64,000 nt of DNA. Source: Nocardioides sp. (GTDB lineage: Bacteria; Actinomycetota; Actinomycetes; Propionibacteriales; Nocardioidaceae). Shown here piece after piece: positions 8,529-16,820 of the stretch (the first letter of the stretch is position 1; each line of letters begins with the position of its first letter). The notes below the pieces were generated by a model. The model saw nothing but the letters and a program-made list of their open reading frames with translations. It was not told the origin of the DNA and made no database searches. The translations under genes were made by a program, and so were the position numbers. The stretch lies in the NCBI RefSeq assembly GCF_030019515.1, contig NZ_JASEEQ010000015.1, positions 51,732 to 115,731 of the forward strand, written 5' to 3'.

Positions 8529-10840
8529 TCGAGCAGCACGGCTCCGAGCGGGAGGCACTGCGGACGGTGGGAGCGCCGATCCGGCGCTACGGCGGCGCGG
8601 CCCGGGTCAGCGGCCAGCAGGACTTCCTGGCCGACCTCCCCTTCCCGGATGCAGCCGCGGTGGCACTGGTCACCCTCCCGGTGGCGTGCGCAACCGTCAC
8701 CGGCATCGATGGCAAGCGAGCCATGGAGATGCCGGGTGTGATCGCGGTGGTCAGCGCGGCCGACCTGCCGCAGCCGGTTCCTCGCTTCGGCATCTCCCAT
8801 CAGGATCGCCCCGTGCTCGCGGACGGGGAGGTCCTCTTCCACGGAGAGCCGGTCGCGGCGGTGGTCGCCGAAACCCTCGACCAGGCCGAGGCCGGTGCGC
8901 GGGAGGTGGAGGTGGCCTTCGAGGAGAGGCCGGGCGTCTACAACGTGGATCAGGCGTTGGCGACCGGGGCCCCGCTCGTGAGGGATCCCTCCCGGCGCCC
9001 CGAGGACGACGAGAACCGCGACTCCAACGTCTTGGAGACCGCGTTGTACGAGTGGGGCGACACGACAGCCGCGGCCGGTGAGGCGGCGGTCATCGTGGAG
9101 AACACGTACACGTTCCCGATGGTGACCCACTTCCCGATCGAGCCGGGCGGCACCGTGGCGGTACCCACGGATGCGGGCGGCCTGGACATCTACTCCCCGG
9201 TGCAGCACCCCTATCTGCTGCAACGCACCATCGCCACGGTCACCGGTCTGCCGCTGTCCCAGGTCAGGGTCTTCGCCCCCGATCCGGGTGGTGGCTTCGG
9301 AGGCAAGCAGACCCCCCGGCTCGAGCCGCTGCTGGCGTTCTTGGCGCTGCAGACCGGTCGGCCCTGCCGGCTGGTGCTCTCGCTCGAGCAGACCTTCCAG
9401 ATGATGCGGCGGGCGGCGTGCCGGGTCAAGGCCCGCACGGGCTTCGCCGACGACGGGGCGCTGATCTTCCACGAGCTGCACTGCGACTTCCTCATCGGGG
9501 CGTACGCCGACGTCGCCCCGCGGGTCATGACGAAGGGCAGCTACGTCGGTGCCGGCCCGTACCGGATCCCCCATGCCCGCACCGCCTCGCGCGCCGTCAT
9601 GTCGAACACCACCCCCAGTACTGCCTTCCGTGGCTTCGGCGCCCCCCAGGTCGCATGGGCCACCGAGTCGCAGCTGGATGCCGGTGCCCGAGCGCTGGGG
9701 TTGGACGGGCTCCAGATCCGCCGACGGAACCTCGTGAACGTGGGTGAGGCGTTCTTCCGGGGCCCGTACGAGGCCACCGCTGACGGGCACTGGCACGAGG
9801 CGCTGGAGAAGGCGGCCGAGCTGATCGGGTGGGGGCAGCCACTCGCACCCGGTCGGGGTCGAGGCATCGCCGTCGCCATCAAGCCCGGGGCGACCTCCGG
9901 CCTCTCCCAGAGCCTGGTGCGCTTCCTCGCGGACGGCAGTGCCATCGCCTACGCCGGCACCTCCGACATGGGACAGGGCGCTCGGACGCTCTGGCAGCAG
10001 ATCCTCGCTGACGAGCTCGGCAGCCCGCTGGACAAGATCCGCGTGGTGAGTGGGGACACCGGTGTCGTCCCGTTCGACCTGCAGACCTCGGCCAGCCGCT
10101 CCACGGTCTTCATGGGGAACGCGGTCCTCGAGGCGTGTCGTGACATCAGGAAGCGGGTGTTGGCCCTCTTCGCCGAGTCGACCGGGGTCGACGAGGCGAT
10201 GCTCTCCGAGGCTCCGGGCGTGCTGATCACTCCCGACGGCGAGCTCTCCCTGCTCGAGGCGTCCCGCATCGCGCTGGGCGCACTGGGCGGTGAGTTCGTC
10301 GGGCAGGGGACCGCCCGGATGCGCGGTCGCAAGGGACACCCGTTGGGCGGTGACGCGGCCTTCTACGAGTTCAACTGCACGGCGATCGAGGTGGAGGTCG
10401 ACGTCGAGACCGGTGAGCTGCTGCTGCACCGGCACGTGTCGGTCAGCGACGTCGGCACGGAGCTCAACCCCATCCAGGTCACCTCCCAGGACGAGGGGGC
10501 CTCGATCATGGGGCTCGGTCACAGCCAGATGGAGCAGCTGCTCCTCGACGACCACGGAGTGATCCGCAACCTGGGGGCGCTCGACTACCGGATCCCCACG
10601 TTCAAGGACGTGCCCGTCGAGCTGATCACCCACGGGATCGAGAACCACGACGGGCCCGGACCCTACGGGTCGAAGGGGATCAGCGAGGGCGCGTTGCTGT
10701 GCACCGCCGGCGCGCTGGGGTCGGCGGTCAGCGATGCCATCGGCATCCCGATCCGTGACCTACCGCTGACACCCGAGCGGGTCTGGACCGCGCTGCACCC
10801 CGACGCGGCCGACCACCCCGGGGGCGAGGAACCTGCCTAG
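8525..10840 (+). CDS. molybdenum hydroxylase large (molybdopterin-binding) subunit
   Basis: A 771-residue catalytic subunit of the xanthine dehydrogenase/aldehyde oxidase family. Cofactor loops are GGGFGGKQ near residue 256, TAFRGFGAPQ near 365 and GQGARTLWQQ near 481. The catalytic Glu is in GSKGISEGALL (about Glu721). The CO-dehydrogenase form I loop AYRCSFR is absent (AFRGFG instead), so the substrate is not CO but probably an N-heterocycle, aromatic or aldehyde. The ATG at 8525 overlaps the CoxS-like stop. No molybdopterin cytosine dinucleotide or insertion (XdhC/CoxF-like) gene lies in the window, so maturation must be encoded elsewhere. Confidence 0.92.
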   Translation: MIEQHGSEREALRTVGAPIRRYGGAARVSGQQDFLADLPFPDAAAVALVTLPVACATVTGIDGKRAMEMPGVIAVVSAADLPQPVPRFGISHQDRPVLADGEVLFHGEPVAAVVAETLDQAEAGAREVEVAFEERPGVYNVDQALATGAPLVRDPSRRPEDDENRDSNVLETALYEWGDTTAAAGEAAVIVENTYTFPMVTHFPIEPGGTVAVPTDAGGLDIYSPVQHPYLLQRTIATVTGLPLSQVRVFAPDPGGGFGGKQTPRLEPLLAFLALQTGRPCRLVLSLEQTFQMMRRAACRVKARTGFADDGALIFHELHCDFLIGAYADVAPRVMTKGSYVGAGPYRIPHARTASRAVMSNTTPSTAFRGFGAPQVAWATESQLDAGARALGLDGLQIRRRNLVNVGEAFFRGPYEATADGHWHEALEKAAELIGWGQPLAPGRGRGIAVAIKPGATSGLSQSLVRFLADGSAIAYAGTSDMGQGARTLWQQILADELGSPLDKIRVVSGDTGVVPFDLQTSASRSTVFMGNAVLEACRDIRKRVLALFAESTGVDEAMLSEAPGVLITPDGELSLLEASRIALGALGGEFVGQGTARMRGRKGHPLGGDAAFYEFNCTAIEVEVDVETGELLLHRHVSVSDVGTELNPIQVTSQDEGASIMGLGHSQMEQLLLDDHGVIRNLGALDYRIPTFKDVPVELITHGIENHDGPGPYGSKGISEGALLCTAGALGSAVSDAIGIPIRDLPLTPERVWTALHPDAADHPGGEEPA

Positions 10841-10978
10841 CGGTCGCGACCGGCGAGCCGAGGACCTTGCCGGCCGCGTGTCGCGCACGAACAGATCGAT
10901 GCCGCGTACTGGCGGCGCCGCACCAGAGTGCTTCAACGGGTCTGAAGCAACCACAACGCAAGTGATCGGAGAAGAGTG

Positions 10979-12244
10979 ATGGAGCGCAAGGCTGTTGTGT
11001 GCCTCGCCGGGACCTTGGACACCAAGGGTGCGGAGTACGCCTATGTCAGGGACTGTCTGCTCGCTGCCGGAGTGGACGTCCATGTGATCGACTGCGGCGT
11101 CCTCGGGGAGCCGGGCTTCACGCCGGATGTCGACGCGGCCCACGTCGCCGAGCGGGCCGGCATCCGTCTCGAGGACTTCCAGTCCGGGGTCGAGGGCGCC
11201 GGGGGCCGGGTCCTGGCTGTCACGAAGATGAGCGAGGGTCTGCAGCAGATCCTCGAGGAGCTGGTGAGCCAGGACCGCATCGACGCGGTCGTCGGTCTCG
11301 GTGGGACGGGTGGCACCGACCTCCTCAGCGGCGCGTTCAAGAACCTCGGGCTGGGCTTCCCCAAGCTGATCGTCAGCACGATGGCGTCCAACAACACCCG
11401 CCCGTACGTCGGCCACTCCGACCTGCACATGGCGAACGCAGTCACCGACATCGCCGGGCTCAACAGCATCTCCAAGCAGGTGCTCGGCAACGCCGCCAAC
11501 AGTGTCGCGGGCATGGCCAGGGGGAGGGCGCGGATCCGGGCCCAGGCCGAGGCCAGCAAGCCGCTGATCGCCGTCTCGATGTTCGGCGTGACCACCCCTG
11601 GGGTGATGCGCGTCCGAAGCCGCCTCGAGGCCGAGGGCTTCGAGGTCGTCACCTTCCACGCCGTCGGCGAGGGTGCCGGCATGGAGCACCTCATCGACCA
11701 GGGCGCCATCGACGGCCTCATCGACTACACGCTCCCCGAAGTGCTCAACCACTGGAACAAGGGCATCTTCGATCCCGGGTGCGAGCGCATGGCGGCCGCG
11801 ATCCGGACGGGCATCCCGCAGGTGGTCGTGCCGGGTGCGATGGAGTGCTTCAACTTCGGCGCGGTGGACACGATCCCCGCCGAGTTCAACACCCCCGAAC
11901 GGAACGTGCTCGTGCACAACCCGAACATCACCTCGCTCCTCGCTACTCCCGAGGAGCTCGTCAAGCTGGGCGAGTACCTCGCCGAGCACGTCAACCAGGC
12001 GTCCGGACCCAAGGCCGTCGGGCTGCCGCTGGCTGGCCTTGACAACTACTTCAAGGAGGGCAGCCAGTGGCATGGCGTCGACGTCACGCCGCTGTTCGAC
12101 GCGATCCGCCGGACCCTCGACCCCGGCATCGAGCTTATCGAGATGCAGAACAACGCCAACGACGAGGAGTTCGCGGACGCCATCTTCGAGCTCTTCATGA
12201 AGCAGTGGGCCGTACGTGAGCAGCCGACCGTGGCGGTCGGGTGA
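10979..12244 (+). CDS. Tm-1-like ATP-binding domain protein (UPF0261)
   Basis: A 421-residue cytoplasmic protein of the Tm-1-like/UPF0261 family (the ATP-binding domain of the tomato Tm-1 resistance protein). Typical segments are AGTLDTKGAEYAYVRDCL at the N-terminus, VVGLGGTGGTDLL near residue 105 and VVVPGAMECFNFG near 285. The biochemical role in bacteria is not established; homologues are often found in catabolic operons, frequently next to a PEP-hydrolase-like TIM-barrel partner, which is missing here. The ATG at 10979 follows GGAGAAGAG; a GTG one codon earlier is equivalent. Its stop overlaps the start of the histidine phosphatase (GTGA). Confidence 0.85.
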   Translation: MERKAVVCLAGTLDTKGAEYAYVRDCLLAAGVDVHVIDCGVLGEPGFTPDVDAAHVAERAGIRLEDFQSGVEGAGGRVLAVTKMSEGLQQILEELVSQDRIDAVVGLGGTGGTDLLSGAFKNLGLGFPKLIVSTMASNNTRPYVGHSDLHMANAVTDIAGLNSISKQVLGNAANSVAGMARGRARIRAQAEASKPLIAVSMFGVTTPGVMRVRSRLEAEGFEVVTFHAVGEGAGMEHLIDQGAIDGLIDYTLPEVLNHWNKGIFDPGCERMAAAIRTGIPQVVVPGAMECFNFGAVDTIPAEFNTPERNVLVHNPNITSLLATPEELVKLGEYLAEHVNQASGPKAVGLPLAGLDNYFKEGSQWHGVDVTPLFDAIRRTLDPGIELIEMQNNANDEEFADAIFELFMKQWAVREQPTVAVG

Positions 12245-12975
12245 GCGAGATCGAGCCCGAGCCCACCCGAGTTCCCGGGGGCACGCCCGGCGACGTTGCG
12301 AGCGACGCCGCCACCGCGCCGGTCACCGTGCTCCTCCTGCGGCATGCCCATGTCGAAGGCCACCGAGGCGACGTGCCCATCACCGATCAGGGGCAGGCGC
12401 AGGCGAGGCTCGCCGGCGCCTGGATCAGGTCGGCAGGCTACGACGTGGGTGCGGTCCTCTACGGCGGCACCCGCAGGACCCGCGAGACCGCCGAGGGGAT
12501 CGTCGAGGCCCTCGACGCGAGCGGCGCAGAAGCGACGGGGATCCTCGACAGCTTCGCCCTGCGCAACCCGGACCTCTACCTCGGGGGAGATCGCGTCTCC
12601 ATGGTCAGCACGGCGGCCGCGCTCGCGGAGCAGACCGCGAGCCTCACGGCCGAGGACGTCAACCGGGTGCCGTTCTTCCGGGACTGGCTGGCCCATCCGG
12701 AGCGGGTGGGCTTCTGGGTCGCCCACCAGTCGCCCCCGGGTGACACCGCAGCGGCTGTGGCCCGGCGGATCCTCGCGTTCGCCGGGAGCCTCACGGACGT
12801 GCCGAGCTGGCGAGGCAGGACGGTCGTCGCCGTCACGCACTCCCCGGTGCTGCGGGCGCTGGGGTTGTGGCGAGACGGCTTCGACCCGGGCGAGCCGGCC
12901 CTGGTCACCGGCTATCGGCTGTCGGTCGGGTCCGGCTCGCCCGACATCGAGGACGTCGCACCCGCGACGTCTTGA
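12241..12975 (+). CDS. histidine phosphatase family protein (phosphoglycerate-mutase-like)
   Basis: A 244-residue protein of the histidine phosphatase superfamily. The catalytic motif is LLLRHAHVEG with Arg34 and His35; the Arg of RRTRETAEGI and a second His in VAVTHSPVLRALG complete the active site. A 25-residue Pro/Ala-rich leader precedes it. Such enzymes remove phosphate from small phospho-esters. In an operon set that also encodes an ATP-dependent phosphotransferase, it is a candidate for releasing phosphate from a tagged intermediate; this is inference. The GTG start overlaps the upstream stop by 4 nt. Confidence 0.83.
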   Translation: MSEIEPEPTRVPGGTPGDVASDAATAPVTVLLLRHAHVEGHRGDVPITDQGQAQARLAGAWIRSAGYDVGAVLYGGTRRTRETAEGIVEALDASGAEATGILDSFALRNPDLYLGGDRVSMVSTAAALAEQTASLTAEDVNRVPFFRDWLAHPERVGFWVAHQSPPGDTAAAVARRILAFAGSLTDVPSWRGRTVVAVTHSPVLRALGLWRDGFDPGEPALVTGYRLSVGSGSPDIEDVAPATS

Positions 12976-12998
12976 CCCGAGCTCGTTGAGGAGGTTCC

Positions 12999-13907
12999 GT
13001 GCCAGACGCGATCATCACCTGCGCCCCCACCGGGGCGATCCACACACCCTCCATGTCCCCCTATCTGCCGGTGACGCCGCACGAGATCGCTGTAGCGGCG
13101 CTCGCGGCTGCCGACGCCGGCGCCGCGATCGTGCACCTGCACGTTCGTGACCCGCAGGACGGTCACCCCGTCCAGGACGTGGGGCTGTTCAGGGAGCTGC
13201 TCGCCGAGATCCAGGGCAAGTCCGATGTCGTCGTCAACCTCACCACGGGCGGCAGCCCGCACATGACGGTCGAGGAACGCATCGAGCCGGCGATCTCCCT
13301 CGCGCCCGAGCTCGCCTCCCTGAACATGGGCAGCATGAACATGGGCCTGTACCCGATGCTGGACCGGTTCCCAGAGCTCGACCACGACTGGGAGAGACGG
13401 CACCTCGGGAACAAGGACCTCGTCTTCAAGAACACGTTCGCGGACATCGAACGGATCCTGAGGACGTGCGGTGACCAGGGAACCCGCTTCGAGTTCGAGT
13501 GCTACGACACCGCCCACCTGTACAACCTGGCGCACTTCCTGGACCGGGGACTGGTGGAGCCGCCGCTGTTCATCCAGACGGTCGTCGGCCTGCTCGGTGG
13601 CATCGGCGCCGACGTCGAAGACCTGCTGCACCTGCGACGGACCGCGACGCGGCTGTTCGGTGACCAGTTCGAGTGGTCCACCCTCGGGGCCGGCGCGGCC
13701 CAGATCCGGGTGGGGACGATCGCCCTGGCCCTGGGTGCCAACGCCCGGGTCGGGCTCGAGGACTCGTTGTGGGACGGGCCGGGCAGGCTCGCCGAGTCGA
13801 GCCGGGTCCAGGTGGAACGTCTCCGGTCGGTGGCGACCACCCTCTACCGCGAGCTCGCCACGCCGTCCGAGGCCCGCCGCCGACTTGCGCTCCGCTCGGC
13901 GAAGTAA
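12999..13907 (+). CDS. BKACE-family beta-keto acid cleavage enzyme (DUF849)
   Basis: A 302-residue TIM-barrel zinc enzyme of the beta-keto acid cleavage enzyme family, whose founder is 3-keto-5-aminohexanoate cleavage enzyme Kce. The zinc ligands His46 and His48 are in AAIVHLHVRDP; NLTTGGSPHMTVEER and ASLNMGSMNMG are further family segments. These enzymes condense a beta-keto acid with acetyl-CoA to give acetoacetate and a new acyl-CoA, so it probably acts late in the pathway on a ring-cleavage or chain product. The GTG at 12999 has GAGGAGG 6 nt upstream. Confidence 0.88.
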   Translation: MPDAIITCAPTGAIHTPSMSPYLPVTPHEIAVAALAAADAGAAIVHLHVRDPQDGHPVQDVGLFRELLAEIQGKSDVVVNLTTGGSPHMTVEERIEPAISLAPELASLNMGSMNMGLYPMLDRFPELDHDWERRHLGNKDLVFKNTFADIERILRTCGDQGTRFEFECYDTAHLYNLAHFLDRGLVEPPLFIQTVVGLLGGIGADVEDLLHLRRTATRLFGDQFEWSTLGAGAAQIRVGTIALALGANARVGLEDSLWDGPGRLAESSRVQVERLRSVATTLYRELATPSEARRRLALRSAK

Positions 13908-13973
13908 CGCAACGGCCCGGGAGACGAGTCGTGAGAACATGGGGCGTACGCGAGACGTCCGAGGAGGAGCACC

Positions 13974-14678
13974 GTGATCAACGGGCACGGCGTTGAGTCG
14001 GCGATCCGCGGGGAGCTGTTGTCGACCTCGGTGAAGAAGCTCCTGCTCGACAGGATCATGAGCGGCTACTACAAGCCTGGGGAACGGATCATCGAGCTGC
14101 AGCTCTCCAAGGAGCTGGGCACCAGCCAGTCCCCGGTGCGCGAGGCGCTTCGAGACCTCGCCGCGATCGGAATAGTGACGATCCATTCCCGGCGCGGAGC
14201 GCGGGTCCGGCTGCCCACCGCGAAGGAACTGTCCGACATCAGCGTCGTCCGCTCGGAGATCGATGCGCTGGCAGCGACCCTGGCGGCACCGCTGCTGGAC
14301 GAGGACCTGCTCGGCCAGCTGCGGGAGACCTACGCCGAGATGCAACGCCACCACGCCGCCGGCGACCACGTGGCACTGACACAGTCCGATGCCCAGTTCC
14401 ACCGGCTCATCGTCACGACCTCCACCAACCAGGCCATCGCGCACGTCTTCGACCAGCTGGAGCCGTTCGCGCGCACGTTCATCACCCTGACGCTCCCCAA
14501 GGCGAACGTCACCTCGATCATCCGCGAGCACAAGCTGATCCTCGACGCGCTCGAGAAGGGGGACGCCACCTTGGCGGCTCGGCACGCACGCGAACACCAG
14601 CTCAACGTCAGCGCCCTGTTCCGCGATCACTTCGACGACGAGAACGGCGGGGCCGGCGCCGGCCCCGACGGGGGCTAG
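13974..14678 (+). CDS. GntR/FadR-type (FCD) transcriptional regulator 1
   Basis: A 234-residue regulator with an N-terminal winged helix (about residues 18-80, ELGTSQSPVREALRDLAAIG) and a C-terminal FCD ligand domain. Metal/ligand-type residues are visible in DAQFHRL, REHKLILDAL and ARHAREHQ. The GTG start has GAGGAGGAG upstream. It ends the operon that begins at 6058. With the adjacent regulator it is a candidate to bind the GATTATCGATAATC operators. A perfect palindrome GGGGCCGGCGCCGGCCCC (14649-14666) lies in its last codons and, with a following GACGGG/CCCGTC stem, may terminate the operon. Confidence 0.9.
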   Translation: MINGHGVESAIRGELLSTSVKKLLLDRIMSGYYKPGERIIELQLSKELGTSQSPVREALRDLAAIGIVTIHSRRGARVRLPTAKELSDISVVRSEIDALAATLAAPLLDEDLLGQLRETYAEMQRHHAAGDHVALTQSDAQFHRLIVTTSTNQAIAHVFDQLEPFARTFITLTLPKANVTSIIREHKLILDALEKGDATLAARHAREHQLNVSALFRDHFDDENGGAGAGPDGG

Positions 14679-14712
14679 GTCCCGTCGTCAGCACCCCCGC
14701 CGGCCCGTCGGC

Positions 14713-14758
14713 TTGACGGTGAACAGGCCGTGCTCGTACGATGTAATCGATTATCGAC
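14713..14758 (+). promoter_or_regulatory. promoter with island operator site 3 (second GntR gene)
   Basis: The -35 TTGACG (14713-14718), an 18-nt spacer and the -10 TACGAT (14737-14742) are followed by the operator AATCGATTATCGAC (14745-14758). The operator lies at the likely transcription start of regulator 2, suggesting autoregulation or cross-regulation. Confidence 0.8.
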
Positions 14759-14875
14759 GGCACCCTCGTTTTCACGCGCGTCTCGACAGAGCGACTAGTA
14801 AGGGGTGGGTTGCGGGAGTATGGGAGCGATCCCCTGCGACCGCTCTTTCGCGACGACGACCTTGGAGGGCGCCTC

Positions 14876-15601
14876 ATGTCCAGCTCCGACCCGCTGACGC
14901 GCAGTGTGCTGGCCGACCAGGTCAAGGAGTGGCTGCTCGAGGCGATCCTGAGCGGCGCCTATCCTCCGGACTCCCGCATCGTGGAGACCGCTGTGGCCAA
15001 GGAGCTCGGAACCAGCCAGGCCCCCGTGCGTGAGGCGTTGCGCGGGCTCGAGGCCCTGGGGATCGTCGAGATCGCCCCGTTCCGGGGGGCCCGCGTCCGC
15101 CGGCTCGAGGCGACCGAGCTGCTCGAGGCCTACGTCGTCCGGTGCACGATCGAGGTGCTGGGCGCCCGGCTGGCGATGGCTCGGCTGACCGATGACGACA
15201 TCGCCGGGCTGCTGGCCATCGGCGAGCAGATGCAGCGCGCCGCCGATGCGTCCGACGGCCGGGCCCTCGCCGTCGTGGACGCCAGCCTGCACGAGCGGAT
15301 CATGGAGCTGGCGGGCAACCGCACGCTGCTTCGCGTGTGGCGGTCGCTGGAGCCGATCTCTCGTACCTACATCACGCTCGCGGGCCCCGGCTCGGACCCG
15401 CAGTGGACCGCAGGCCTGCACACCCCGATCCTCGACGCGATCCGCGTGCGCGACACCGACGGCGTCATCCGCGCGATCGAGAGCCACTTCGAGGAGATCC
15501 GTGACTGGCTGGCGGACCACCTCGCGGAGGTCGTCGAGCAGCAGGCGGCCGGCGCCTCGGAACGCGAGGAGAGCATGAGCGCCGGTCGGACCCACGACTG
15601 A
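14876..15601 (+). CDS. GntR/FadR-type (FCD) transcriptional regulator 2
   Basis: A 241-residue paralogue of the preceding regulator. Winged helix at about residues 10-70 (KELGTSQAPVREALRGLEALG), then an FCD domain with DASLHERIMEL, a His near GLHTPILDAI and ESHFEE. The ATG at 14876 follows GGAGGG; in-frame TTG or GTG codons further up are less likely. It has its own promoter carrying the island operator, so I consider it the more likely regulator of the whole set. Effectors of this family are usually carboxylic acids. Confidence 0.9.
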   Translation: MSSSDPLTRSVLADQVKEWLLEAILSGAYPPDSRIVETAVAKELGTSQAPVREALRGLEALGIVEIAPFRGARVRRLEATELLEAYVVRCTIEVLGARLAMARLTDDDIAGLLAIGEQMQRAADASDGRALAVVDASLHERIMELAGNRTLLRVWRSLEPISRTYITLAGPGSDPQWTAGLHTPILDAIRVRDTDGVIRAIESHFEEIRDWLADHLAEVVEQQAAGASEREESMSAGRTHD

Positions 15602-15637
15602 ACACGCTCACCCCGCTGGATGGGGGAGTCCGAGGCG

Positions 15638-16753
15638 CTACCTCGCCGGATCGGGAAGCAGCACGTCGCGCACCACGCTCTCGAGCTCGGCGCACGCGAC
15701 GAGGAACTGGCGGAGCGTGCGCCGCGTGGCGCCGAAGTCCTCGAACTCGGTGATCGACATGCCGTCCGGCTCGTAGGCTCGCCGGAACTCGGGCAGCTCC
15801 CGGTGCAGACCGTCCAGGACGGCGTCGCCGACCGGCTCGTCGATCAGCGGCAGCGGCTCGATGCCACTGGAGTTGAGGCGTAGCTGCCACTCGAACGGTG
15901 GCGAGATCACGACGTCGCCCCCGACCAGCTCGCTCCAGTGCAGGTGGTTGCGGAACGCCGCTGAGAGGAGGCGGGTCCGGAAGCCGCGCTCGCGGAAGAT
16001 GCGGTAGGCGCGCTTGAACACCGCGACCCCCGCCCACTCCAGGCTTTCGGCGTCCACGGGGGCGTCGTCACGCTCGGCCACGACCTTGAGCCAGTCGTCG
16101 AGCCGCCCGACCATGATCGTGCAGACCGGCCCCATGCGGGAGACGTCGAGGCCATCGGCCTCGCGGCGATCCAGGCCGCGCTCGATGGCCTCGGCCACGG
16201 CGACTGCCTGTGGCACCGTGAACGACACGGTCGCGTTGATGCTCACCCCCCGGTAGGTGGCCTCCTCCATCGCCCGGATGCCGACCTCGGTGGCCGGGAT
16301 CTTGACGATGATGTTGGGCGCGAGGGCGTCGAACCGCACCGCCTGCGCGACCAGCGCGTCCGCGTCGCGATAGTGCCGCGGATCGGTCTGCACCGACAGG
16401 CGGCCGTTGCGCCCGGCGTGCTCGGCGAACGCGTCGGTGAGCAGGCCCGCGGCCTCGATCGAGAGCTCCTCGACCATCGCCCAGCCGATCTGCGACTCCG
16501 ACGCCGTGGGGTGGGCATCGGCGTACTCGCGGATCCGCCGCTGCCACTGGGGCAGGTCCTCGCGCAGTGCGGCCAGGGCGATCACCGGGTTGCACGTCGC
16601 CCCGACCGCACCCCAGCCGATCGCGGCCGAGAGCTCCTTGGCCGTCACCGAGTCGCTCCACAGCCGGGTCGGAGTCTCCTCCGTCATCCGCAGCAGCGGG
16701 GGGACGGGCAGGCCGGGGGAGGGGGCGGCCGGGCTGGTCACTGGGTCGCGCAT
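15638..16753 (-). CDS. transaldolase-family protein
   Basis: A 371-residue TIM-barrel protein of the transaldolase family, close in length to actinobacterial TalA. The Schiff-base lysine is in NIIVKIPATEVG (Lys near residue 150). GAVGATCNPVIALAALREDL at about 50-70 is the usual N-terminal signature, and GVSINATVSFT follows the lysine. It probably acts as a transaldolase or fructose-6-phosphate-aldolase-like enzyme on a sugar phosphate. GTGAGGAGC precedes the ATG at 16753. It is transcribed leftward after the alcohol dehydrogenase gene. A second transaldolase outside the core pentose pathway suggests an aldol cleavage step in this pathway. Confidence 0.8.
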   Translation of the reverse strand: MRDPVTSPAAPSPGLPVPPLLRMTEETPTRLWSDSVTAKELSAAIGWGAVGATCNPVIALAALREDLPQWQRRIREYADAHPTASESQIGWAMVEELSIEAAGLLTDAFAEHAGRNGRLSVQTDPRHYRDADALVAQAVRFDALAPNIIVKIPATEVGIRAMEEATYRGVSINATVSFTVPQAVAVAEAIERGLDRREADGLDVSRMGPVCTIMVGRLDDWLKVVAERDDAPVDAESLEWAGVAVFKRAYRIFRERGFRTRLLSAAFRNHLHWSELVGGDVVISPPFEWQLRLNSSGIEPLPLIDEPVGDAVLDGLHRELPEFRRAYEPDGMSITEFEDFGATRRTLRQFLVACAELESVVRDVLLPDPAR

Positions 16754-16820
16754 CTGTGCTCCTCACATAGTTGTCTGCCGAGGGCGCCGGTGGCGTCCGC
16801 CCTGCTGACGGCCGGCATCC

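Noticed and set aside
8525..10840. CO dehydrogenase (CoxL form I)
   Set aside because: The diagnostic AYRCSFR loop is replaced by AFRGFG, so the protein belongs to the wider xanthine/aldehyde oxidoreductase group.
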